Shown one piece after another: positions 17,090-25,237 of a DNA stretch of 39,732 nucleotides. Origin of the DNA: an uncultured Opitutia bacterium (GTDB lineage Bacteria > Verrucomicrobiota > Verrucomicrobiia > Opitutales > Opitutaceae); contig CAIQQB010000049.1 of the NCBI GenBank assembly GCA_903873805.1, forward strand, positions 1-39,732, read 5' to 3'. The notes beneath the pieces were generated by a model. That model ran no database searches. It saw only the letters and a list, made by a program, of their open reading frames with translations, and was not told the origin of the DNA. The position numbers and the translations under genes are program-made. How positions within the stretch are numbered: position 1 is the first letter of the stretch; the number at the start of each line of letters is the position of its first letter.

Positions 17090-17530
17090 TCAGGGCGCCT
17101 TGGGCGCCCCGGCCGGCGGGGTGCTGGCCGTTGTCGCCGGGGCGGTCGTGGCACCCGCCGCCGCATTGCCGGTGGCCGCTGCCACGGGGGCGGTGGTCGG
17201 GGCCGGAGCCGTGGCCGTCGGAACCAAGGGCAGGGAAGCCGTGGAGACGGGCACGGACGGAAGCGCGGGGCCGGAGCTGTGGGCGTGCTTGGCGGTGTAA
17301 ATCTGGCTGAGGTAAAGGACGAAGCTGAGTACGAAAAACGCGATCGCGGCGTTGATGGTGGCTTTGCTGAGGACGTTGCCGGTATCGGCCCCGAAGGCGG
17401 ATTCCGTCGCACCGCCGCCGAGGGCCGCGCCCATGCCGCCGTCCTTGGTCTTCTGCGCCAGCACGACGAGAATCAGGAACAGGGAAACAAGGATCAGAAT
17501 GAAGGTGAGGAGACCGATGAGAAAGGACAT
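17090..17530 (-). CDS. secG: SecG, protein-export translocase subunit with long low-complexity tail
   Basis: SecG is the small accessory subunit of SecYEG. From the ATG at 17528-17530 this form has 146 residues. It shows two membrane segments (about 3-25 and 56-77) joined by the conserved cytoplasmic loop [19 protein letters not shown], then [13 protein letters not shown], where SecG normally has VLLQ-xKGGGxG and LxxxT. After the second segment there is an unusual tail of about 65 residues, almost all Ala, Pro, Thr and Val. SecG is usually 70-110 residues. A TTG at 17542 is in frame but less likely. A TTGACA lies at 17565-17570 on the same strand and could be a -35 element; the -10 is weak. 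Confidence 0.88.
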   Translation of the reverse strand: MSFLIGLLTFILILVSLFLILVVLAQKTKDGGMGAALGGGATESAFGADTGNVLSKATINAAIAFFVLSFVLYLSQIYTAKHAHSSGPALPSVPVSTASLPLVPTATAPAPTTAPVAAATGNAAAGATTAPATTASTPPAGAPKAP

Positions 17531-17620
17531 AGGAAGGGTCAAACAGAGCGGCCGGCCGGGCGGTTGTCAACCCGCGGATTGCCGGGGCCCCGAGTCAGAT
17601 TTCGCGGACTGGGGGTGCGC

Positions 17621-17645
17621 CGGAACGGTCGTGACCGACGTTCCG
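17621..17645 (-). terminator. Hairpin downstream of the SulP gene
   Basis: CGGAACG (17621-17627) is the exact inverse of CGTTCCG (17639-17645), with a GGTC/GACC pair inside. It lies 60-85 bases after the SulP stop and before secG. There is no clear T-run, so it may be a terminator or an RNA structure in the secG leader. Confidence 0.3.
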
Positions 17646-17705
17646 GAGGCCGGTCCCAGGCCGGCCCGACCCTTGGTCCAGCTCCACCAAACCGACCCCT
17701 TACCG

Positions 17706-19586
17706 TCAGATTTCGTAATCGCCCGGCCGATCGTCCCCTCCGCCCGGAACCGGCGCATGGGCCGCGCTCTCCTGCTTGCGGTCGTAATAGATGCGCACTT
17801 CCGCCTTGGCGCCACCCTCCAGCTGCAACAGGCCGGATGCGCGCTGCAGCGCCCGCTTGGTGCTCATCGTCAGGTTGGCCTCGGCCGGAAAGATATTCTC
17901 CCGCCCGAGGGTCGCCAGCGCGCCGCTGGCCGCGAGCACCCGTTCGACATCGGGGCTCACCCCGCTGATCAGCAGGTGCCGGCCCGACTGCTGCAGGTAG
18001 GCGTGCAGCTGGAGCAGCGACATCACCGAGGTGGCGTCAAGGTGCCGGGCGTTCTTCATGCGCAGGATGACTACGCGGATGCGGGTGTCGTCCGCCAGGT
18101 AACGCACCTGCTCCTGAAACAGGTCGGCCGCGCCAAAGAATAGCTCGCCCTCGACATGGACAATGGAGATGGCCGTGTTGCGGCGGGGGGAGTTGGGCTC
18201 CAGCGCGGCCAGCTGCCCCCGATTGTTGAAGGCATATTCGACCAGCGAGGGCGCGCCCGCCTTGCGCAGGAACAGCGCGAGGGAACACCCGATGCCGACG
18301 TAGATCGCGATGTCGAGCTTGAGAAAAAACGCCGCCAGCAGCGTCACGGCCAGCACGACGGCGTCCGACCGCGTCGCCCGCCAGCAGATACGAATCTGGT
18401 CGCGGCTGATCATCTTCAGGCCAATGCGGATGAGGTGGGCCGCGAGGCTGGCGACCGGGATGAAGTTGATGATGGGGGCGACGAAGAACAGCGCGCCGAG
18501 CACGATGACGCTGCTGGAAAGCGCGGCGACCTGGGTGCGCGCGCCGCTCTGGAAATTCGCGCCGCTGCGGGCGAACGACGCCGAGCCCGGCATCGCGCCG
18601 TAGGCGCTGCACGCAAGGTTGCCCAGACCCATGGCCATCAGTTCCTGGTTGGTGTCGAGCCGCTGGCCCGACTGGGCGGCGAGGGTCTTGGCGATGGCCA
18701 CCGCCTCAAGCATGCCCAGGATCGCCACCGCCAGCGCCGCACCCAGCAGCGGCGGCACGATGGCCGGGTTGGTGGCGCCGAGGGGCAGCCCCATGAAGGT
18801 GGGCAGCTCCGCCGCCAGCGCGCCGTCGTCGCCGATGGTGCGGATGCCCAGCCCGCCGAGCCCGCCGAAGTGGGTGAACAGCGCCAGAAACACCAGCGTC
18901 AGCAGCTCCGCCGGCACCTTCGGCACCAGCCGTTCAAAAATATAAAACAACAGCAGCGTCGTCACCCCCATCACCGCGGCATAGCTGTTGAACTGACCCA
19001 GCCAGAACCGGTGGAGGGCCGTGCCGAGGCTGCGGAAAAAGCTGCCGCGCTCGGCGGTCATGCCGAGGAGGTTCTGCACCTGGCCGGAAGCCAGCAACAG
19101 GCCGATGGCCGTGCCGTAGCCGACGATGACCGAGCGGGAGATGAACTGCGTAAGCTTGCCGAGCTGCGCCAGACCCGCGATCAGCTGAAACAGGCCGATC
19201 AGGAACGCCAGCACCAGCGCGATCTGCGGCGGCGAGAGGCTCGAGTCGTGGAACGAAAAGATCGTTGCGGCGAGAATCAGGCTGATCGAATTTGTCGGAC
19301 CGAAGACGAGATGGTGGGACGAACTGAACAGGGCGCAGACAAAGCCGCCCACGATCACCGACATGATGACCATGAGGGGCGGCAGGCCCGCGATCAGCGC
19401 GAAGCCGATCGCCTGCGGGATGGAGACGAGGGCAACAGTCGCGCCCGCCAGCAGATCGGCATGCAGCGCCGGCCACACGTAGCCGCGCAGCTCGCGGCCG
19501 AGCGGGAAACGCTCGCGCAGCCACCGGCGCGTGGGGCGCCACCACGGTTCAGCCGTCCCGGTGGCGTCGCGGGGGTCGGCCGTCAC
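17706..19586 (-). CDS. SulP (SLC26) family anion transporter with STAS domain
   Basis: A 626-residue inner membrane protein of the SulP family. After a cytoplasmic N-terminus, the membrane domain starts near residue 40 with LHADLLAGATVALVSIPQAIGFALIAG, the SulP signature. It continues with VFGPTNSISLILAA and GSASFARSGANFQSGARTQVAAL. About 12-14 hydrophobic segments run to residue 440, followed by a cytoplasmic STAS domain (about 465-570) containing RHLDATSVMSLLQLHAYLQQ. Members move sulfate, bicarbonate or other anions. Sulfate is plausible since cysN, cysD and cysC lie a few kb away, but bicarbonate cannot be excluded. The GTG start is six bases after the parB stop. Confidence 0.85.
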   Translation of the reverse strand: MTADPRDATGTAEPWWRPTRRWLRERFPLGRELRGYVWPALHADLLAGATVALVSIPQAIGFALIAGLPPLMVIMSVIVGGFVCALFSSSHHLVFGPTNSISLILAATIFSFHDSSLSPPQIALVLAFLIGLFQLIAGLAQLGKLTQFISRSVIVGYGTAIGLLLASGQVQNLLGMTAERGSFFRSLGTALHRFWLGQFNSYAAVMGVTTLLLFYIFERLVPKVPAELLTLVFLALFTHFGGLGGLGIRTIGDDGALAAELPTFMGLPLGATNPAIVPPLLGAALAVAILGMLEAVAIAKTLAAQSGQRLDTNQELMAMGLGNLACSAYGAMPGSASFARSGANFQSGARTQVAALSSSVIVLGALFFVAPIINFIPVASLAAHLIRIGLKMISRDQIRICWRATRSDAVVLAVTLLAAFFLKLDIAIYVGIGCSLALFLRKAGAPSLVEYAFNNRGQLAALEPNSPRRNTAISIVHVEGELFFGAADLFQEQVRYLADDTRIRVVILRMKNARHLDATSVMSLLQLHAYLQQSGRHLLISGVSPDVERVLAASGALATLGRENIFPAEANLTMSTKRALQRASGLLQLEGGAKAEVRIYYDRKQESAAHAPVPGGGDDRPGDYEI

Positions 19587-19592
19587 GGCGCC

Positions 19593-20504
19593 TTACGCCT
19601 CCACGCCGAGTTTCTCGAGCAGGCGGTGCAGGTCGTCGTTGCCGGCGTATTCGATGACGATCTTGCCGCGTTTCGGGGAATGCCGCAGCACGACGCGGGC
19701 GCCGAGGTGCGAGGTGAGCTTCTTCTCGATGCCGGCCACCGCCGCGGCCTCGACCGGGGGAATCTTGCGCCCGGGGGCCGGGACCGCCGCCCCGGCTTTC
19801 CGGGACTGCACCAGCTTCTCGGTCGCGCGCACGCTCAGCCCCTCCTCGATCACCCGCCGCGCCAGCAGCGCCCGCGGGGCCGCCTCGGCCACGCCGAGCA
19901 GCACCTTGGCGTGGCCGACGCTGAGCAGCGCCTTGCCGACATAGCCCTGGAGCTCGGCGTCGAGGGTGAGCAACCGGAGCGCGTTGGCCACCGTGGCGCG
20001 GCCCTTGCCGACGCGCTCGGAGGCGGCCTCCTGCGTGAGGTCGAAGTCGCGGACGAGGCTGGCGTAGCCATAGGCCTCCTCGATCGGGTTGAGGCCCTCG
20101 CGCTGGAGGTTCTCGATCAAACCGATGGCGGCGGCCGAAGCGTTGCTGGCCTCGACGAGACGGGCGGGGATCGCCTTGAGCTTGAGCTGCTGGAACGCGC
20201 GCCAGCGGCGTTCACCGGCGATGAGCTGGAACTTCTCCCCGTGCCGGCGCACCACAACGGGCTGGAGCAGACCCTCGGCGCGGATGCTCTCGGCGAGTTC
20301 GTTGAGCTGCTCGGCCGGAATTTCGCGCCGCGCCTGATAAGGGCTGGGCTCGATCAGATGGACCGGGATTTCCTGAAAACCCGGGGCGGGGGGGGCAGCC
20401 GGCGCGGGGGCGGCGGCGGCCGAGACGGCGGGTTTGGCCGGCGCGGAAGCGGCAATGAGGCCGCCGAGGCCGCGGCCGAGTCGGGATTTTTGGGGAGCTG
20501 CCAT
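19593..20504 (-). CDS. parB: ParB, chromosome partitioning protein
   Basis: ParB binds parS sites near the origin and spreads as a CTP-dependent clamp. From the ATG at 20502-20504 it has 303 residues, normal for chromosomal ParB. It begins MAAPQKSRLGRGLGGLI, the N-terminal motif that stimulates ParA (LGRGLxxL). Next is an Ala/Pro linker, then the CTP-binding part with IEPSPYQARR, IRAEGLLQPVVVRR, LIAGERRWRAFQ (95-105) and LIENLQREGLNPIEEAYGY (129-147). A helix-turn-helix follows, including LTQEAASERVGKGRATVANA. The last 70 residues are the dimerisation domain. No parA is next to it, which is unusual. Confidence 0.95.
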   Translation of the reverse strand: MAAPQKSRLGRGLGGLIAASAPAKPAVSAAAAPAPAAPPAPGFQEIPVHLIEPSPYQARREIPAEQLNELAESIRAEGLLQPVVVRRHGEKFQLIAGERRWRAFQQLKLKAIPARLVEASNASAAAIGLIENLQREGLNPIEEAYGYASLVRDFDLTQEAASERVGKGRATVANALRLLTLDAELQGYVGKALLSVGHAKVLLGVAEAAPRALLARRVIEEGLSVRATEKLVQSRKAGAAVPAPGRKIPPVEAAAVAGIEKKLTSHLGARVVLRHSPKRGKIVIEYAGNDDLHRLLEKLGVEA

Positions 20505-20565
20505 GGACGATAAGTTCGGGGTTCGGAGTTCTCGGTTCAGGGATCTGGATAACGGGATGGGCGGC

Positions 20566-21168
20566 TCAGGGAGCGGGCGGGGCTGGCACCTTGCCGCCGG
20601 GGATGAAAAGCGTCTGGCCGACAAGGATCTTGGACGGGTCGGGAATTTTGTTGGCGTTGATGATGTCGGTTTTCTTGGTGCCGGTTTTTTTGGCGATGAC
20701 GTCGAGCGTGTCGCCCTTCTGCACGGTGTATTTGATGCCGTCCTTGACGTAGTCCTCTGAGAAGGTCGTCTGGACGGGGGTGCGCTGGGCCATGCCCTTG
20801 GCGAGCGAGTCGAGGGCGGCGTTGGTCTGGTCCGCCAGCTTCTTGATCTGCGCGCCCACTTGCGCCGTGAGCTGCTCGCGGGTCGCCTCGTCCCCGGCCT
20901 GAACGAGCCGGTTGAGGTCAGCGACCGCGGCGTTGAGCTGCGCGATCGTCGCGTAATTCTGGCTGGCCGCCTTGGCCCGGAGGTCGGCGTTGTCGCGCTC
21001 CACCTGCTCCAGCCGGAGGCTGAGGCGCGCGACCTGCTCAGTGAGGCCGCGGACGTCCTCGCGCAGGTTGGCCAGCTCAACGGCGCCCGGCGGTACCCCA
21101 CCTGACTGGGCCCAAACCGGGCCGGCCAGGCCGGCAAGTGCCGCCGCGCAAAGAATTGCTTTCCACAT
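20566..21168 (-). CDS. Periplasmic coiled-coil protein with C-terminal LysM
   Basis: A 200-residue exported protein. Residues 1-20 form a signal peptide (MWKAILCAAALAGLAGPVWA, cleavage before QSGG). Residues about 30-125 are helical with heptad spacing of Leu/Val (LREDVRGLTEQVARLSLRLE), so a coiled coil and probable oligomer are predicted. The C-terminus (146-190) is one LysM module beginning YTVQKGDTLDVIAKKTGTKK, which should bind peptidoglycan. Layout is reminiscent of CpoB/YbgF-type proteins with LysM in place of TPR, but that comparison is loose. It precedes parB by 61 bases and follows menA by 79. Confidence 0.8.
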   Translation of the reverse strand: MWKAILCAAALAGLAGPVWAQSGGVPPGAVELANLREDVRGLTEQVARLSLRLEQVERDNADLRAKAASQNYATIAQLNAAVADLNRLVQAGDEATREQLTAQVGAQIKKLADQTNAALDSLAKGMAQRTPVQTTFSEDYVKDGIKYTVQKGDTLDVIAKKTGTKKTDIINANKIPDPSKILVGQTLFIPGGKVPAPPAP

Positions 21169-21247
21169 TCCCCGCAGCGTGGCGAAAATTCCCGGGAAAA
21201 CAAGCGCCGAGCCGCGCGCCCGTCAGGCACCGGGCCGCCCCGCAGCT

Positions 21248-22144
21248 TCAGCCCGCCACCAGCCAGGCGGAGAGCGCCACGGCATAGCCCGCAAGATACA
21301 GCCCGGTGTGACCGAGGAGCACGATGAGCGCGGCTGGCGTCTGCGCAGCGCGCAATGCCCGCATCTGCCGCGCGGCGGGCCAGGCCAGCAGCAGCGCCAG
21401 CGGCAGGGCGGTCGCCAGCCGGCCCGCGCCCAGCAGCGCGAGCGCCGGCGGCACCGCGAGCGCAAGCGCATGCGCAACCGCGAACTGCCCGCGGGCGAAT
21501 CGGCGGCCAAAGCGGACGACGAGCGTGCGTTTGCCCGCCACCGCATCGGTGTCGGCGTCGCGATAGTTGTTCACGAGAAGAATGTTGGTCGCGAGCGCGC
21601 CGATGCCGGCCGCAGCGACCAGGATGGCCGCGGTCACGGCGCCGGTCTGCACAAAACACGTGGCTCCCACCGCGACCAGACCGAAGAAGACGAACACAAA
21701 CACGTCGCCCAGCCCGTGGTAGCCAAGCGGCCACGGGCCGCCGGTGTAGGCGAGGCCGCTCAGGATGCTCGCCACACCGAGGCCGACGAGCGGCCAGCCA
21801 CCGAAGCGGAGCAGCGTCAGCCCCGTGAGAAACGCGAGGGCGAAGACCGCAACCATCGCCATCCGCATGGTCGCGGGCGCCACCAGCCCGCTGGCGACGG
21901 CGCGGCGTGGTCCGACGCGCGCGGCGGTGTCGGCGCCCTTGAAGAAGTCGTAGTAGTCGTTGGCGAAGTTGGTCCCGATCTGAACGAGCAAACCGAAGGC
22001 GAGGCAGGCGAGCGCGGCGGGCGCGACGAATTGGCCGGCCTGCCAGGCGAGCGCGGAGCCGACCAGCACGGGCGCCACCGCGGCAGGCAGGGTGCGCGGC
22101 CGGGCGGCGGCGAGCCAGATCAGCAGCGGGGACGGACGCTCCAC
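21248..22144 (-). CDS. menA: MenA, 1,4-dihydroxy-2-naphthoate polyprenyltransferase
   Basis: UbiA-superfamily integral membrane enzyme that joins a polyprenyl chain to 1,4-dihydroxy-2-naphthoate, making demethylmenaquinone. It has 298 residues and about eight or nine membrane segments. The first Asp-rich motif is [14 protein letters not shown] (59-72) and the second [18 protein letters not shown] (191-208). Both match MenA rather than UbiA or CyoE. The opening [23 protein letters not shown] is also typical of MenA. Menaquinone use is implied. Its ATG is 13 bases after the stop of the small membrane protein gene; no other men genes are seen. Confidence 0.92.
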   Translation of the reverse strand: MERPSPLLIWLAAARPRTLPAAVAPVLVGSALAWQAGQFVAPAALACLAFGLLVQIGTNFANDYYDFFKGADTAARVGPRRAVASGLVAPATMRMAMVAVFALAFLTGLTLLRFGGWPLVGLGVASILSGLAYTGGPWPLGYHGLGDVFVFVFFGLVAVGATCFVQTGAVTAAILVAAAGIGALATNILLVNNYRDADTDAVAGKRTLVVRFGRRFARGQFAVAHALALAVPPALALLGAGRLATALPLALLLAWPAARQMRALRAAQTPAALIVLLGHTGLYLAGYAVALSAWLVAG

Positions 22145-22157
22145 GGCGAAATCGGAA

Positions 22158-22808
22158 TCAGGAGGACCCGATGATCTTGGTCTTCTTCGTGAACTGCGCG
22201 AGGCGCCGCTTGCTCAGCACACTCAGCAGAACCGGCAGGATCGCCAACGCCGCCAGCAGCAGGGTCTCATCGTGTTCCGAACCCGGAAACGAAAGCCCGA
22301 AACAAGTGACGAGGCAGCCGTAGACAAAAAGAAAGACCGAGGCCGATGGGAGCACCAGATTGACCGCCCAGATCGAAATGACCGCAAAGCAGGCCGGCTT
22401 CCAGTCCATGAGTCCGAAGCTCAACCCCAGAACATAAAAGAGGGGCGCAAACAGCGAAAACCGGCCCTCAAACCGCAGCGTCTGGATCAGCAGACCCAGC
22501 ACCAGCACCGCCGCCTTGAGGCCAAACACAAGATGCAGGGTCGCGCGGGAGGCGTCGTGTTCGACCGCAAAGGTGCCCCACCGGCAGATCGCGTAACTGC
22601 CGGCCACCGCGCGCAGCAGATCCACCCAGTTGCGCGACTTGCCCAGTTCCTGGCCCATCCGGACAGAGATGTCACCGGGCTCCCGGTCAACCCGGGCCCG
22701 CAGCGGCCGGCCGCGGCTGGAACCGCGGAGGCTGATCAGACGCAGCCATTGCCGCGGCAACCAGAGCAGGACGAGGGCGAAGACGAGGTAGGTATAATCG
22801 ATGGTCAC
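22158..22808 (-). CDS. Membrane protein of unknown function
   Basis: A 216-residue protein I cannot assign. Hydrophobic segments are near 4-20, 91-111, 119-135, 138-172 (perhaps two) and 182-199, giving about five or six membrane spans. A soluble loop of about 70 residues (21-90) is rich in Arg and contains [20 protein letters not shown]. The C-terminus is basic ([17 protein letters not shown]) and probably cytoplasmic. It lies 48 bases after cysN and 13 before menA, so it may be transcribed with both. No motif points to sulfur or quinone metabolism. Confidence 0.75.
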   Translation of the reverse strand: MTIDYTYLVFALVLLWLPRQWLRLISLRGSSRGRPLRARVDREPGDISVRMGQELGKSRNWVDLLRAVAGSYAICRWGTFAVEHDASRATLHLVFGLKAAVLVLGLLIQTLRFEGRFSLFAPLFYVLGLSFGLMDWKPACFAVISIWAVNLVLPSASVFLFVYGCLVTCFGLSFPGSEHDETLLLAALAILPVLLSVLSKRRLAQFTKKTKIIGSS

Positions 22809-22856
22809 GGGTTCCGAAAAAAGGTCGGGGCAACCAATACCGGCCCGGGCCGCTTG

Positions 22857-24128
22857 TCAAAGGATCATCCCGGCGCCCACCGTGGCGTGGGTAAACTCGT
22901 CCACCAGAATGAAGCTGCCGGTCGCGCGGTTCCGCTGGTAGGGGTCGCAGAGCAACGGCACCGCCGTGCGCAGCTGGATGCGGCCGATGTCGTTCATGCC
23001 GATGTCCAGGTCGCCCTCCGCCTTGTGGAGCGTGTTGATGTTAACCTTGTAGCGCACGGCCTTGACCACACACCGCGCCTCGCGGGTCGTGTGGCGCAGC
23101 AGGTATTTGCCGCCGGGCTGAATCTTCTTGTCGGCAAACCAGCACACCATCGCCTCGATGTCCTGGCTGACGTGCGGCGGATTGTTCGCCTTCACCAGCA
23201 TGTCCCCGCGCGACAGGTCGATCTCGTCCGCCAGGGTCATCACCACCGACATCGGGGCGAAGGCCTCCGGCAGGTCGCCGTCCGGCCCCCGGATGGCCTT
23301 GATCCGCGAGGTCAGGCCGGAGGGCTGCGCGACAACCTCGTCGCCGGGCTTGAAGACGCCGCCGGCGATGCGCCCGGCGAAACCGCGGAAATCGTGGTGT
23401 TCGTCGCTGTTGGGCCGGATCACGGTCTGCACCGGAAAGCGCGCGTCGATGAGGTTGGAGTCGCTGCCGATGTAAACGGTTTCCAGCGTGTAGAGGAGCG
23501 TGCCGCCCTGGAACCAGGGCATGCGGGCGGATTTGTCGACAACGTTGTCGCCATGCAGCGCGCTGAGGGGGATGAACTTGATGTCCGGCACCTCGAGCCG
23601 CGAGGCGAACTCGGTGTACTGCGCAACGATCTCGTTGTACCGCGACTCGGACCAGTCCACGAGGTCCATCTTGTTGACCGCGACTATCAGGTGCGGGATG
23701 CGCAGGAGCGAGGCGATGAACGAGTGGCGGCAGGTCTGCTCGATCACGCCCTTGCGGGCGTCGATCAGGATGATCGCGAGGTTGGCCGTCGAGGCCCCCG
23801 TCACCATGTTGCGGGTGTACTGGATGTGCCCGGGCGTGTCGGCGATGATGAACTTGCGTCGCGGGGTGGCGAAGTAGCGGTAGGCCACGTCGATGGTGAT
23901 GCCCTGCTCGCGTTCCGCGCGCAGCCCGTCGGTGAGGAGCGAAAGGTTGAGGTTCTCCTCGCCCCGCTGCTCGGTGGCCCGCTCGATGGCGTCGAGCTGA
24001 TCCTCAAAGATCGCCTTGGAGTCGTAGAGCAGACGGCCGATGAGGGTCGATTTGCCGTCGTCGACACTGCCCGCCGTCGTGAAACGGAGCAGGTCCATGG
24101 CGAGGTAGTGCTGGTCGGAATGGGACAT
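22857..24128 (-). CDS. cysN: CysN, sulfate adenylyltransferase GTPase subunit
   Basis: CysN is the GTPase partner of CysD; GTP hydrolysis drives formation of adenosine 5'-phosphosulfate from ATP and sulfate. It has 423 residues. G1 is GSVDDGKST (20-28), then the switch region AEREQGITIDVAYRYF (71-86), G3 DTPGH (97-101) and G4 NKMD (152-155), followed by EF-Tu-like beta barrels. There is no fused APS kinase at the C-terminus, in agreement with the separate cysC. It is separated from cysD by a 203-base gap full of 7-base repeats, although the two are usually adjacent. Co-transcription through the repeats is likely but not shown. Confidence 0.96.
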   Translation of the reverse strand: MSHSDQHYLAMDLLRFTTAGSVDDGKSTLIGRLLYDSKAIFEDQLDAIERATEQRGEENLNLSLLTDGLRAEREQGITIDVAYRYFATPRRKFIIADTPGHIQYTRNMVTGASTANLAIILIDARKGVIEQTCRHSFIASLLRIPHLIVAVNKMDLVDWSESRYNEIVAQYTEFASRLEVPDIKFIPLSALHGDNVVDKSARMPWFQGGTLLYTLETVYIGSDSNLIDARFPVQTVIRPNSDEHHDFRGFAGRIAGGVFKPGDEVVAQPSGLTSRIKAIRGPDGDLPEAFAPMSVVMTLADEIDLSRGDMLVKANNPPHVSQDIEAMVCWFADKKIQPGGKYLLRHTTREARCVVKAVRYKVNINTLHKAEGDLDIGMNDIGRIQLRTAVPLLCDPYQRNRATGSFILVDEFTHATVGAGMIL

Positions 24129-24150
24129 GGATGAAAGGTGGAAACAGAAA

Positions 24151-24185
24151 GTCTAAGGACTAATGTCTAATGTCTAATGCCTAAG
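24151..24185 (-). repeat. Heptamer array, cysN-proximal arm (5 units)
   Basis: Five 7-base units read on the plus strand as GTCTAAG, GACTAAT, GTCTAAT, GTCTAAT and GCCTAAG. They are AT-rich unlike the neighbouring genes. Each unit is close to the inverse complement of the ATTAGTC units in the other arm at 24262-24327, so the two arrays face each other across 76 bases. Confidence 0.9.
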
Positions 24186-24261
24186 GGCCGAGGCCGGAAT
24201 GCCACTGCGGGCAGATCAAATTCGACTCTTTTCTTTGATTATCTTAGTGGCTGAATATCGT

Positions 24262-24327
24262 ATTAGTCATTAGTCATTAGTCATTAGTCATTGGACATTG
24301 GACATTGGACATTAGTCATTGGACATT
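24262..24327 (-). repeat. Heptamer array, cysD-proximal arm (9 units)
   Basis: Nine 7-base units in order on the plus strand: four ATTAGTC, three ATTGGAC, one ATTAGTC and one ATTGGAC, then a partial ATT. The pattern resembles the short tandemly repeated heptamers (STRR) known from cyanobacterial intergenic DNA. It begins just outside the cysD stop codon (24332). Pairing with the other arm could form an imperfect long hairpin in the cysD-cysN transcript. Confidence 0.92.
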
Positions 24328-24331
24328 TCCT

Positions 24332-25237
24332 CTAGAAATACCCCGCCTTCTTGCGGTCTTCCATTGAGGACTCCGAGCGTTTGTCGTCGGCGCGGGTACC
24401 GCGCTCAGTCTGGTGGGCGGACGCGACCTCCTGAATGATTTCGGCCAGCGTCGTCGCGGGCGACTCCACCGCTCCGGTGCAGGTGCTGTCACCCACGGTG
24501 CGATAGCGCACCTGCTTCGTCTCATACTGCTCACCGTCCAACAGCGTGATATAGGGCGAACGGGCCAGGAGCATGCCGTTGCGGTTCACGATCTCGCGTT
24601 GGTGCGCGAAATAGATCGACGGAATCGCCAGGTTCTCGCGGGCAATGTATTGCCAGACGTCCATCTCCGTCCAGTTGGAGAGCGGGAAAACACGGAAATG
24701 CTCGCCGGGCTGCTTGCGGCCGTTGAAGAGGTTCCAGAGCTCGGGACGCTGGTTCTTGGGATCCCACTGGCCGAACTCGTCCCGGTGCGAGAAGAACCGT
24801 TCCTTGGCCCGGGCTTTCTCCTCGTCGCGCCGCGCGCCGCCGAGGCAGGCGTCAAACTTGAACTCCTCGATCGTGTCGAGCAGCGTCACGGTCTGGAGCG
24901 CGTTGCGCGAAGGATTCAGCCCGGTCTCCTCCTGCGCCCGACCGGCCTTGATCGAGTCCTCGACCTGGCGGACGATCAGCCGCCCGCCGGTCTCCTGCGC
25001 CAGCCAGTCACGGAAGGCGATGGTCTCGGGAAAATTGTGCCCCGTGTCCACATGGACGAGCGGGAAGGGATATTTCGCAGGCCGGAAGGCCTTCTGCGCG
25101 AGGCGCACCATCACGATGGAATCCTTGCCGCCCGAAAACAGGAGCGCCGGCCGCTCAAACTGCGCGGCGACCTCCCGCATGACAAAGATGGCCTCGTGCT
25201 CAAGTTGGGAAAGATGCGTCAGATGATAGGAACTCAT
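24332..25237 (-). CDS. cysD: CysD, sulfate adenylyltransferase catalytic subunit
   Basis: CysD makes adenosine 5'-phosphosulfate and pyrophosphate from ATP and sulfate, in complex with CysN. It has 301 residues, the usual length. It begins MSSYHLTHLSQLEHEAI, typical of CysD, with the PP-loop motif LLFSGGKDSIVMVRLA (32-47). Later features are VHVDTGHNFPETIAFRD, CLGGARRDEEKARAKERFFS, and the C-terminal RYRTVGDSTCTGAVES, ending DRKKAGYF. All are conserved in the family. Its ATG overlaps the cysC stop by four bases (ATGA), so cysC and cysD are translationally coupled. Confidence 0.97.
   Translation of the reverse strand: MSSYHLTHLSQLEHEAIFVMREVAAQFERPALLFSGGKDSIVMVRLAQKAFRPAKYPFPLVHVDTGHNFPETIAFRDWLAQETGGRLIVRQVEDSIKAGRAQEETGLNPSRNALQTVTLLDTIEEFKFDACLGGARRDEEKARAKERFFSHRDEFGQWDPKNQRPELWNLFNGRKQPGEHFRVFPLSNWTEMDVWQYIARENLAIPSIYFAHQREIVNRNGMLLARSPYITLLDGEQYETKQVRYRTVGDSTCTGAVESPATTLAEIIQEVASAHQTERGTRADDKRSESSMEDRKKAGYF

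Noticed and set aside
18156-20513. 785-codon plus-strand frame opposite sulP and parB
   Set aside because: Antisense to two recognised genes; low-complexity composition typical of a shadow frame.
22092-24134. 680-codon plus-strand frame opposite cysN and the membrane protein gene
   Set aside because: Antisense to a clear cysN with all GTPase motifs; no protein-like features.
24129-24331. CRISPR array as an explanation for the cysD-cysN repeats
   Set aside because: Units are seven bases, contiguous, with no spacers of about 30 bases and no cas genes.
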